A stretch of 64,000 nt of DNA from Sphingobium jiangsuense (GTDB lineage: Bacteria > Pseudomonadota > Alphaproteobacteria > Sphingomonadales > Sphingomonadaceae), in NCBI RefSeq assembly GCF_014196495.1, contig NZ_JACIDT010000001.1, positions 1 to 64,000 on the forward strand, written 5' to 3'. Of this stretch, positions 1 to 6,843 are shown one piece after another. The notes below the pieces were generated by a model. That model was not told the origin of the DNA, made no database searches, and saw nothing but the letters and a program-made list of their open reading frames with translations. The position numbers and the translations under genes are program-made. Positions within the stretch are counted from its first letter, which is position 1. The number at the start of each line of letters is the position of its first letter.

Positions 1-41
1 TGGGCTTCATCTTCGTTCCTTCGTCACTACGACGAAGCCCA
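1..41. repeat. Imperfect inverted repeat at window edge
   Basis: The first 8 bases (TGGGCTTC) are complementary to the end of this stretch (GAAGCCCA). The intervening bases can extend the stem imperfectly. It may be the tail of a terminator or element lying to the left; no U-run follows on the plus strand. Confidence 0.3.
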
Positions 42-113
42 AATCCTCCTTAATTCACAACCTCAAATCTGTGCCATTGGCGCTGACGCCGGACAGTTGG
101 AAAATTTATCGAT

Positions 114-329
114 ATGGCTTTCACCCTCTACGATTATGGAGTTAATACTGATTCATGGGCCGAAAAGATTATCTCCTTACGGAGAAACGCGGAAGGTAAT
201 CAGGATATCGGAACTTGTGATGTGGAACCTTCCCCACGAGTCCGGCAAGCATTTATGGAATCTTCCATTATCAGCGTAATGATCGGCCGTGACATTCCAA
301 TTGGACCTTTTGATTGCGATAACTATTAA
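114..329 (+). CDS. Possible small hypothetical protein (71 aa)
   Basis: The ORF opens with ATG and has no close upstream Shine-Dalgarno. The protein has mixed composition, with an aromatic N-terminal stretch (FTLYDYGVNTDSW) and an acidic end. I do not recognise a family. It could be a genuine island protein or a chance ORF. The frame is closed by a stop at 84-86, so it is not simply the tail of a longer gene cut by the window. A short hairpin (CGGCTT/AAGCCG) follows at about 340-354. Confidence 0.3.
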   Translation: MAFTLYDYGVNTDSWAEKIISLRRNAEGNQDIGTCDVEPSPRVRQAFMESSIISVMIGRDIPIGPFDCDNY

Positions 330-400
330 AGAATACCGGCTTGCGAAGCCGCTATACGATGCATTCAAACAGCAACCAGACACGAGTAAATATCTGAACC

Positions 401-1510
401 ATGCCCATTCGTAACCACATCTGGACAATAGCACCACAACCGCAACCCCTCCCCGAAACGCGAATCGCCAGCGAACGCGCGCTTGAAGACATGATCGTCG
501 CCGCTCCGCGCATTCTCTCGGACGAGTGGATGTTGATCGGCCGACAGGAAACGACAACCGCCGGGCGGCTCGATTTGCTGGCACTTGCGCCGGATGGCGC
601 TCTGATCCTGATTGAACTGAAACGCGATCGCACACCCCGCGAAGTGGTTGCACAGGCGCTCGATTACGCTAGCTGGGTCGAGGAGCTTGAGGCCAGCGAC
701 ATTGCCGCAATCTATGGACGGTTCGCACCGGGTCGAGATCTCGCGGACGATTTTCTTCACCGCTTTGGCCAGCCGCTCGACGAGGATACGCTAAACGAGA
801 GCCATCAGATCGTAATAGTAGCGACACATCTTGATGACAGCAGCGAGCGCATCGTCAAATATCTTGGCGACAAGGGCATTCCCATCAACGTGCTGTGTTT
901 TCAGGTGTTCGCTAATGGGGAACAACAACTTCTTAGCCGTACCTGGCTCGTGGACCCCGTGCAAATACAGGTCAGCGCCGCTACGCCCGCCACGACGCGC
1001 GGGACGCGGGAACGCGAGCCATGGAACGGCGAGTTCTACGCTTGTTTCGGGCATAGCACGACGCGGAGCTGGGACGAGGGCCGACGTTACGGATTCATCA
1101 GCGGCGGAGGTGGGAGTTGGTATAGCAATACGCTCAATCTGCTTTCGGTCGGTGATCGCGTGTGGGTAAAGGCCCCCGGTTATGGCTTCGTCGGCGTTGG
1201 AGAGGTGATCGGTGCGAGGCAACCAATCACCGAGTTCAAAATCGCGACACCCGAGGGCGAACGCCCGGCACTCGAGGTATTGAAGGACGGGGTCTATCAT
1301 CGGGAGCATGCCGAAGATCCAGAGCACATGGAATATTTCGTGCCAGTTCGCTGGATACACACCGTGCCGCTCAGCGAGGCGGTCGATGAAATTGGGTTAT
1401 TCGGTAACCAAAATACGGTTTGTAAGCCGGTGACGCCAAAATGGCGGCACACAATCGAACGCCTGAAAGAGAGGTGGGGCATGAACAAGCCCCTGACGCA
1501 AGCCGCATAG
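401..1510 (+). CDS. NucS-like PD-(D/E)XK nuclease with C-terminal PUA/EVE-like domain
   Basis: This is a 369-aa protein. Residues about 25-190 carry a PD-(D/E)XK core: D58 in GRLDLL, then IELKR giving E72 and K74, then AQALDYA supplying Q85. This arrangement is typical of NucS/DUF91-type endonucleases. Residues about 205-345 form a separate segment with a GDRVWVKAPGYGFVGVGEV strand pattern like PUA/EVE-type base-recognising domains. The nuclease assignment rests on visible motifs; the second domain is an inference from pattern. The combination would suit recognition and cleavage of modified or damaged DNA, possibly in defence. No methyltransferase or helicase lies next to it. The gene is alone on the plus strand, with no obvious Shine-Dalgarno. 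Confidence 0.7.
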   Translation: MPIRNHIWTIAPQPQPLPETRIASERALEDMIVAAPRILSDEWMLIGRQETTTAGRLDLLALAPDGALILIELKRDRTPREVVAQALDYASWVEELEASDIAAIYGRFAPGRDLADDFLHRFGQPLDEDTLNESHQIVIVATHLDDSSERIVKYLGDKGIPINVLCFQVFANGEQQLLSRTWLVDPVQIQVSAATPATTRGTREREPWNGEFYACFGHSTTRSWDEGRRYGFISGGGGSWYSNTLNLLSVGDRVWVKAPGYGFVGVGEVIGARQPITEFKIATPEGERPALEVLKDGVYHREHAEDPEHMEYFVPVRWIHTVPLSEAVDEIGLFGNQNTVCKPVTPKWRHTIERLKERWGMNKPLTQAA

Positions 1511-1557
1511 TTTGCTGTGGGTGCGCCCCGCTCCTTGGATCGAAGCGCACCACACGC

Positions 1558-1695
1558 TTATCTTGCTTGGGGAACGATTACGCGCTCCTTTTCCGTCGTT
1601 TTCGGATGCCGTTCAGCATAGCGCTCAGTGACAAAACGCCCGTCTTCGGAATTACGATAGACGGTTTTACGCGGGCCTTTTAGATTACTCATCAT
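1558..1695 (-). CDS. Conserved small basic protein (45 aa)
   Basis: The minus-strand ORF starts at tandem ATGs (1695 or 1692) with AGGAG five bases upstream and ends in TAA. The protein has the pattern VYRNSEDGRFVTERYAERHP followed by KTTEKERV. It resembles a family of tiny proteobacterial proteins with the consensus YR.....GRFV...YA..HP.TT..E, seen in many genomes and usually unnamed (sometimes mislabelled as multidrug transporter). It has no membrane segment or signal peptide. Function is unknown. The clear ribosome binding site and family-like sequence make it a better candidate than its length suggests. Confidence 0.7.
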   Translation of the reverse strand: MMSNLKGPRKTVYRNSEDGRFVTERYAERHPKTTEKERVIVPQAR

Positions 1696-1744
1696 TATCT
1701 CCTGTCAAAGCAGTTTAACAATGAAACGCTGCATGGCTAACCTC

Positions 1745-1770
1745 CGACGGTGGGCCGAAGCCCACCGTCG
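1745..1770. repeat. Perfect 11-bp hairpin
   Basis: CGACGGTGGGC and GCCCACCGTCG form an uninterrupted 11-bp stem around a CGAA loop. No T-run follows on either strand. It lies upstream of the 45-aa gene and at the left edge of a structured non-coding stretch. Confidence 0.6.
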
Positions 1771-2062
1771 CCTTAGTCGCGGTTAAACCGGAATAAGGAT
1801 AGGCCACGCTTTCAGCCCGAAAGCCTTAGCGTAAAGCACCTTGCCGGTGTGCGCACACTTCCGCCAAGGGCGGAAGATGTAACGGTATCCGGGGGGCGCT
1901 GGCGGGAGGGTTCCCGTCGCCATACCACGTCTCCGAGGGGCGCTATTACCTTGACAAGTGAATCCAATCCCGCTAAGCGCGGCGTTGCGAAACGTTCGAT
2001 TCAGTGCTTGTCTTCGGCTTCCTCACCGGCAAGCCCCTGTGAGCCCGATGAGAAAATGGAGG
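1771..2062. other. Gene-free structured stretch, possible RNA gene
   Basis: No convincing coding frame is present. Short complementary segments are frequent: CCTTA...TAAGG near 1771-1799, CTTCCGCC around AAGGGCGGAAG at about 1858-1877, and GGTAT...ATACC enclosing GGCG...CGCC at about 1884-1928. The stretch ends in a terminator-like hairpin reading on the plus strand. I compared it mentally with tmRNA, SRP RNA, RNase P RNA and common riboswitches and saw none of their signature sequences. A plus-strand small RNA is possible but unproven. Confidence 0.3.
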
Positions 2063-2091
2063 CCTGAGCCCTGCTCAGGTCTTTATTTTAT
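2063..2091 (+). terminator. Terminator-like hairpin
   Basis: CCTGAG and CTCAGG form a 6-bp stem around a 5-nt loop, followed by the T-rich TCTTTATTTTAT. On the plus strand it would end transcription coming from the structured stretch at 1771-2062. It also overlaps the 3' side of the ImmA-like gene on the other strand. Confidence 0.45.
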
Positions 2092-2630
2092 CCGACGATT
2101 TTCCCTTTTTTGCGAAGATAGTCGAGGCGATTACTGGCGGCTTGATAGCTTACACCGTGCCGTTCCATGACATCGTGTTCGCAATCAAATCGCGTAAAAA
2201 ACTTTGCGGGCATCAACAACTCACTGGCAAACTGGTTTGCCTGCGGCTCGCTCAGCCGATAAGCGGGGAGCTTTTGGTTGGGCATCGCCCTTGCCAATGG
2301 AATATTCGTATGGATCGCCCAATGCGATAGCTCATGGGCGGCGGTGAAACGATGACGTCCTTCGCCGGCCCATGCGCCATAATACACGTCTTCTCGCAAC
2401 CAGATGAATTTACCATCAGGCTCGGTATAACCTTCTGCCGGACCCATTTCGGCCGCAGCCATCGGGATGAGCGTGAAGCAATTCAGCCGGTTGTCGAGAA
2501 CCTTCTCCATCATTTCCATGATGGGCGTATAGGGTGTGTCGGCGAGGCCAAACTTCGACCGCCAACCCTGAGCCACTTGCTCAATGTTGTCCCAGCTACG
2601 TGCCGGAACGATGAAGTCCTGACCACTCAT
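2088..2630 (-). CDS. ImmA/IrrE family metallopeptidase
   Basis: This is a 180-aa protein with the zinc-protease motif AAHELSHWAIH (HExxH) in the middle. It is followed by a helical region rich in Q/E (PQANQFASELLMPAKFF), which is typical of the ImmA/IrrE (COG2856) family. Such enzymes cleave or inactivate a partner Xre-type repressor, as ImmA does to ImmR in ICEBs1. The ATG at 2630 is preferred because AGGGG sits six bases before it; a TTG at 2636 is in frame. The gene lies immediately downstream of a Xre repressor gene (9-bp gap from the ATG), forming a regulator-protease operon likely to control the element or act as an antitoxin-toxin-like pair. Confidence 0.85.
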   Translation of the reverse strand: MSGQDFIVPARSWDNIEQVAQGWRSKFGLADTPYTPIMEMMEKVLDNRLNCFTLIPMAAAEMGPAEGYTEPDGKFIWLREDVYYGAWAGEGRHRFTAAHELSHWAIHTNIPLARAMPNQKLPAYRLSEPQANQFASELLMPAKFFTRFDCEHDVMERHGVSYQAASNRLDYLRKKGKIVG

Positions 2631-2639
2631 TCGCAACCC

Positions 2640-2987
2640 CTATTTCTTATTCAAAATCTCACGAATGTCCTTCAGTTGATCCTCCGAAAGATCGTTCATC
2701 CGGCGAGCCAACAGGCCTGCCGTGTCCCGTCCGAGCATTGAGTTCGGCTCGATCGTAAAAGCTTTCCGTGCCCTGTCGGCAGCTTGACGCAATCGTTCGG
2801 CAACGTCCGTGGCCAAACTGTATGCCTGTATGACGGCTTCCTCAAAGCCACTCGGTGGCGATTTTTTGCCAACCTCAACGGCCGACACAAACGCCGCCGA
2901 CTTCTCCAAGCGTTCCGCCATGTCCAGAAGTCGCTCGTCTTGATCAATCCTGATTTTCCGAAGCTCCTTTCCTAGCTCTGTGATCAT
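2640..2987 (-). CDS. Xre-family HTH regulator
   Basis: This is a 115-aa protein. Residues about 1-65 form a helix-turn-helix of Xre type, with LLDMAERLEKSAAFVSAVEV as the core and SPPSG before the next helix. The remaining half is helical and probably serves dimerisation. It is the first gene of a two-gene operon with the ImmA/IrrE peptidase. Upstream are a near-consensus promoter and two palindromes, so autoregulation is likely. By analogy with ImmR/ImmA it is the candidate master repressor of the element, but it could equally control only itself and its partner. Confidence 0.85.
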   Translation of the reverse strand: MITELGKELRKIRIDQDERLLDMAERLEKSAAFVSAVEVGKKSPPSGFEEAVIQAYSLATDVAERLRQAADRARKAFTIEPNSMLGRDTAGLLARRMNDLSEDQLKDIREILNKK

Positions 2988-3017
2988 GGCTTCTCCTTTC
3001 TACCCCTGTATATAAGC

Positions 3018-3077
3018 AGTATAGCCGAATTGGAGAATTCGTCAACCTAAACCTCATATTTATCAACCTATCAGGTT
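3018..3077 (-). promoter_or_regulatory. Promoter and operators of the Xre-ImmA operon
   Basis: On the minus strand TTGACG (3045-3040) and TATACT (3023-3018) are separated by 16 bp, a near-consensus sigma-70 promoter. A palindrome GAATT-4-AATTC fills the spacer (3027-3040). A second palindrome, AACCT-atc-AGGTT, lies just upstream at 3065-3077. The positions fit repression by the encoded Xre protein. Confidence 0.7.
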
Positions 3078-3502
3078 TATTTTCAAAACGCAAGGGGTTG
3101 TTGCGCCAGTGGCATGGTATGATCACCTAAGAATGTGTTCCCGGCAAAGTTTGGGTGTATGCGGCGCAATTGCAACGGCCGCTATCATACTACTTGCTAT
3201 CCAAAACGGACAATCCGCTATCGGCCAAATCCTGCCTTTACAGTGACATATATGACAAAAATGACAAAATTGCATTTTTGTCATAAGTGAATTAGTAAAC
3301 CAAGAGCGGCTGCTCTTCGACCAACTCAAGCCGTTCCGTTGCGGCCTCTGGAGCGTCGGCTTACACCGAAACCGGTCTTCCGGAAATTGAACTTCCGCCG
3401 GTCGGCTACGTGCCAAAAGTCGCTCGTTTCGTAGCCACAGGTGCGCACCACAAACAGGACATGTCGGAAAACACCAGTTTTTCGTGTAAGCTTCGGGCTA
3501 TC
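3078..3502. other. Gene-poor intergenic stretch
   Basis: I see no convincing gene. A 97-codon minus-strand frame exists, but its product has a biased composition and it crosses a palindrome, so I treat it as chance. The one clear feature is the palindrome at 3251-3285, listed separately. Confidence 0.5.
3251..3285. repeat. 13-bp perfect inverted repeat with TGACA motifs
   Basis: TATGACAAAAATG and CATTTTTGTCATA are exact inverted copies separated by 9 bp. The TGACA motif recurs directly (TGACATA, TGACAAAAA, TGACAAAA) within about 30 bp. The AT-rich, repeated layout looks like a protein-binding site (operator, partition or replication-type site) rather than a terminator. Confidence 0.6.
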
Positions 3503-4177
3503 CTAAGGTCCGCGAGGATTTATCAGTTCGATATTGTAGCGTTCGATGCGCGCCGTTCCGTTTTTCTGATCCAAGTGGATATAGAAGCAACGCATAGCAT
3601 CGTCGTCTCGACCAATTTCGATCTGAAGGTATGAAGTGTGATCCGATAAAAAAATTTGATGCGAGCGGACGAGATTCCAGAATCGCTCTGTAGCCTCGTA
3701 GATAGGTTTATAGTTCGCTGCAGGCGAATTTTTTATATATTTCTTTAGTGATGTTCGGTGAAGATAATCGCCAGATTGCTGCCAAAGCTTCTCAAGTTCT
3801 GTGCGCGTGATGCAGTTACCATGACCGACATCATCAAAGTGCCAAATATCGTCTGCCATTTTTCTCGGAATCGATGGCTTGGGGAAGAAATGCGGATAGG
3901 CAATTTCCAGTGCTTTAAATATTTCTACAGGACTATAATACTTAGTGAATGCTTTATGAGTTTTAAAATCGCCCTGTGCGGCCAGCATACCGATGGCAAA
4001 GCACTCGACAGAAAGGCGTAACTGCAAATAGCAACACTCTCCTTTAATTCTATCGGGCAAACTGCTGCTCGCGATGTCACTAATATATCTTAGCCGCATA
4101 CGAAGCTCAGTAAGGGCCAAGGCATAAAGCTCTATTTTCTCGGGATTTGTTCTAGGGTACCGGGCATTTGGTATCAT
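3503..4177 (-). CDS. Hypothetical protein (224 aa)
   Basis: The protein has an N-terminal helical region (LALTELRMRLRYISDIASS), a Cys-containing helix (GECCYLQLRLSVECFAIGML), then a basic, aromatic second half. There is no signal peptide; one helix around residues 45-65 is moderately hydrophobic. I recognise no family. It lies on the same strand as the nuclease-like gene at 4365-5075, with a 187-bp gap that holds nothing I can identify. Codon use is less GC-biased than in the core genome, consistent with transfer. Confidence 0.6.
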   Translation of the reverse strand: MIPNARYPRTNPEKIELYALALTELRMRLRYISDIASSSLPDRIKGECCYLQLRLSVECFAIGMLAAQGDFKTHKAFTKYYSPVEIFKALEIAYPHFFPKPSIPRKMADDIWHFDDVGHGNCITRTELEKLWQQSGDYLHRTSLKKYIKNSPAANYKPIYEATERFWNLVRSHQIFLSDHTSYLQIEIGRDDDAMRCFYIHLDQKNGTARIERYNIELINPRGP

Positions 4178-4364
4178 TCAACCTTGTCGGGGGCGTAAAA
4201 ATGACGCATCTCCATTCCTTCGTGCGGCAAGTTAGTTTGCATTTGAAAAAATTACAAAGCGGCCAGTCGGAAAACACTTGTTTGTCGTACATGGCGGGCT
4301 CGTCTAACCTCAGGCGAACATGTGGCCTAGAAACAGAAAGCCGCCGTGACCGCAACACCGCTAC

Positions 4365-5075
4365 TTAAAACACGGTCCAGACCAAAGCTTGCCAATAGTC
4401 AGACCGGCCCACGCGGTCGAAGACAGGTGCATAAGTGGTGCAAATTTCATCCGGGATCGTAGGGAGTTTCTCTGAATTGACGTCCTTAAACCTATCAAGC
4501 TCGGTTTGGTGAGTAGGATGACCGATCAGGGCGAACGTCTTCTTGCGGTCGCGCTTCCGCCCATTGACCTTCGCTCCAGGGCGAACGAGGCAACCGGTCC
4601 CATCCGCAAGAATGGGGCTCTCGAACAGTTTGTTCATCTTGTCCTGCCGACCTGCCAAGACGAAGAGACATAGCGCATCAGGGGCCGTCCGTTTGACGAG
4701 GTGTAGGCGGCATAGGTCCAAGAGGAGATTATGGGCAGTACAATGCCCAGAGCCGGCCCACTTGGCCTCAATGCAGAGCATGATGGAGCTATCGCCCTTA
4801 TCCTCAATGAGAAAGTCCAACTCGCGTTTCCGTCCTTTCGCTTCCTCAGTCTGAATGGCCGGATGCGGATAGCCCGAATGAACTCTGAACCTATCCGGGT
4901 CGATATTGGCGGAGAGAACCTCGTTTACCACGCCGTGAACGTGGTACTCGCCGAATGAATGACCCCGGTTGCAGGCGAAATCGAATTGAAGTTTGGCCGT
5001 CACGCCTACGGACAGCCTGCTGGCAAGCTTCTTCAGATTGAAGCCTTCAAGTCTATCGTGGTGCCATTCAGCCAT
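4365..5075 (-). CDS. PD-(D/E)XK nuclease-like hypothetical protein
   Basis: This is a 236-aa protein. The centre carries RELDFLIEDKGDSSIMLCIE followed by AKW: an acidic residue in the first strand, then the ExK signature (EAK) at the end of the second, the layout of PD-(D/E)XK nucleases. The following helix (HNLLLDLCRLHLV) fits the fold. The flanks are unlike any family I can name. It may be a stand-alone restriction or defence nuclease. No companion methyltransferase or ATPase is seen; the neighbouring 224-aa unknown is on the same strand. Confidence 0.55.
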   Translation of the reverse strand: MAEWHHDRLEGFNLKKLASRLSVGVTAKLQFDFACNRGHSFGEYHVHGVVNEVLSANIDPDRFRVHSGYPHPAIQTEEAKGRKRELDFLIEDKGDSSIMLCIEAKWAGSGHCTAHNLLLDLCRLHLVKRTAPDALCLFVLAGRQDKMNKLFESPILADGTGCLVRPGAKVNGRKRDRKKTFALIGHPTHQTELDRFKDVNSEKLPTIPDEICTTYAPVFDRVGRSDYWQALVWTVF

Positions 5076-5864
5076 GAAATCCCTTCGTCTCCCCCAATGC
5101 CCATAACATCAAAAGCTTGCGGTCGCGCCCATATAGCGGGCGTTACAATCAATGTCGCGCAAGATGGCTAGCTGGACCGCAACTTACCTTGTTGAGGCAA
5201 CGGGAGGACCCGCTACACGGAGTGCGCGGGATGCAATTGAATGGCAAGACCTGAACGCAAAGCCGCCTGTCGGCGATCACATGTTTTCCGACAGCAAAGC
5301 ACGCAGTCCCACCCGAAACATGCCGTGCGCACCGATTTTTGCCGCTGACGTGGCGACGATGTACGACAAACCCTGTCGGATTGGGGAAGGGTAGGAAACC
5401 GCTTCAGACGAGGTTTCGCAACATGACCTAGCGGCAGCAATCTACATCAGAAGGCGGAAACGCGACAGTACGCAACCGGTCAGGATTGCTCGCTCCCAAG
5501 ATCCGCAGAAGGCGGCTTTTGGCTTGAAACCCGTCATGCTGGACCGCATTGGGTACGGCAGTTTTGTCCCACACCAAGTCACTCAGGCCCACACATTGAT
5601 CGATGAACGTAGGGCAAGTTTTGAAGGCTCCAGCTTATGCCTCGAACGGCAGCTATACTAGCGGCAGCCGCCACTCAGCCACGGCTAAGAAGGGCAGCTA
5701 TCCACGTCGAGCACCCGTAAGCCGCCAGTCTCTTTTGTCATATGTGGCCGCCGCGGCGTCCCTCTGTTTCTAGCCCTGCATTCTGTTCCTCCACTTGCCC
5801 ACGCTGCGAGATTCTCCGGCCGCTGATTGGTACAATGCAAGATCGAACGAGCGGCGAAACCTGC
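5076..5864. other. 789-bp stretch without a convincing gene
   Basis: All frames are broken or give low-complexity products. The sequence has the look of decayed coding DNA. Nothing specific can be assigned. Confidence 0.5.
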
Positions 5865-6266
5865 TTAGTTGCTCGCGACAATATGCCTGGCTCTGAACCA
5901 GTCCGAGAGTTTCTCTTCATCGATTTCACCTGAGGCAAGACTCAGTACGATGCGTATCGCATCCTCCGCTATAAACTGAATCGCTACGCCATTCAGTGCA
6001 AGGAACAGGCGTGCCAGCACCCAAGCTGTACGCTTGTTTCCATCGATGAAAGGGTGATTGCGAGCGAGACCATAAGCATAAGCCGCCGCCAGAGCACAAA
6101 TATCCGTTTCTCCGTAAACCCAGCGATTGCGAGGACGGGCTAGCGCGGATTCCAGACCCGACGCATCGCGCAGACCCGTTGGCCCGCCATGTTCGGCCAA
6201 TTGGCGATCATGAATGGCAAGAGCCAGTTCGGTCTCTATCCAGACCGGCTCACTATTATCAGGCAT
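5865..6266 (-). CDS. doc: Doc-type (Fic domain) death-on-curing toxin
   Basis: This is a 133-aa protein with the Doc/Fic signature HPFIDGNKRTAW. Doc toxins phosphorylate elongation factor Tu and stop translation; related Fic proteins AMPylate targets. The N-terminal half (IHDRQLAEHGGPTGLRDASG followed by LESALARP) is typical of the Doc family, as is the length. The start codon follows the antitoxin stop after one base, so the two are translationally coupled. It is a type II toxin-antitoxin module and plausibly stabilises the island. Confidence 0.92.
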   Translation of the reverse strand: MPDNSEPVWIETELALAIHDRQLAEHGGPTGLRDASGLESALARPRNRWVYGETDICALAAAYAYGLARNHPFIDGNKRTAWVLARLFLALNGVAIQFIAEDAIRIVLSLASGEIDEEKLSDWFRARHIVASN

Positions 6267-6267
6267 G

Positions 6268-6495
6268 TTATTTCGCCAAGACCCTCAATATGTCCCGATC
6301 CTCGCGCATGATCTGTTCGGCCAGCGTCATCTTGGCTTCGAATTCGGGGTTGGAAACCGTGATACGAATGCCGTCTGGAGCTTCAGACACATAGAGGGTA
6401 TCCCCTACGCCTGCGCGCAGTTTGGCCAGAATTTCCTTGGGAAGCAAAACTCCCGCAGAATTCCCAACTTTGGTGATTTTGAGAGACATGTTCAT
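6268..6495 (-). CDS. AbrB/MazE-type antitoxin partner of Doc
   Basis: The start at 6495 gives 75 aa beginning MNMSLKITKVGNSAGVLLP, the swapped-hairpin AbrB/MazE/SpoVT DNA-binding fold. An in-frame extension to 6525 adds non-homologous residues and is not favoured. The C-terminal part (EAKMTLAEQIMREDRDILRV) should neutralise the toxin. It is the first gene of the antitoxin-toxin operon. A GTTATAAC palindrome at 6502-6509, immediately upstream, is a candidate autoregulatory operator. Confidence 0.88.
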   Translation of the reverse strand: MNMSLKITKVGNSAGVLLPKEILAKLRAGVGDTLYVSEAPDGIRITVSNPEFEAKMTLAEQIMREDRDILRVLAK

Positions 6496-6501
6496 ACCCA
6501 C

Positions 6502-6509
6502 GTTATAAC
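6502..6509. promoter_or_regulatory. Candidate operator of the Doc module
   Basis: The self-complementary octamer GTTATAAC lies 7 bp upstream of the antitoxin ATG, where AbrB-type antitoxins commonly bind their own promoters. It is short, so the call is tentative. Confidence 0.35.
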
Positions 6510-6843
6510 ATGAATGATACTCCAATCAAGTACCAAGCGCTTTCCATACTATCTGGCTATGGAATTCCATCCTCAATTTGGAAAGAGATGAAAGGATAGC
6601 GGAAATCGACGCTGAGTTTGCCATCAAACATAAAGCAAATGTTGACGGCAAACAAACAAGTGCGAAGACAGCGGCTTCGTTCATTCCAGTCAGATGGCGT
6701 CGCTAGAGATACTTAGGATTCAAGCATTGAAAACTAAATCCTAAAGGATTCATCTAGTAATTCCGATTAAATGCGTTCAATGCTGTTACCTGCGAGGTGG
6801 CGTCAGTATGGCATCGGCTATACTGTAAATGAGAGAGGGCATA
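6510..6843. other. Intergenic stretch with TTAGGATT inverted repeats
   Basis: No gene is seen. TTAGGATT (6714-6721) and AATCCTAA (about 6737-6744) are exact inverted copies, and a third AGGATT follows at once. They sit about 100 bp upstream of the gene at 6844 and could bind a regulator of it. Confidence 0.4.

Noticed and set aside
1771-2062. tmRNA, SRP RNA, RNase P RNA or a common riboswitch in the island gap
   Set aside because: No tag-peptide reading frame, no GGAA-tetraloop SRP core, no RNase P or riboswitch signature was seen.
1849-2067. 72-codon plus-strand ORF in the structured stretch
   Set aside because: Low-complexity Ser/Arg product and no ribosome binding site; paired segments explain the region better.
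3123-3416. 97-codon minus-strand ORF
   Set aside because: Crosses the 13-bp palindrome, has biased residues (HFCHICHC), and lacks a ribosome binding site.
5152-5394. 80-codon plus-strand ORF in the 789-bp gap
   Set aside because: No ribosome binding site, no recognisable pattern, overlapped by another frame of similar length.
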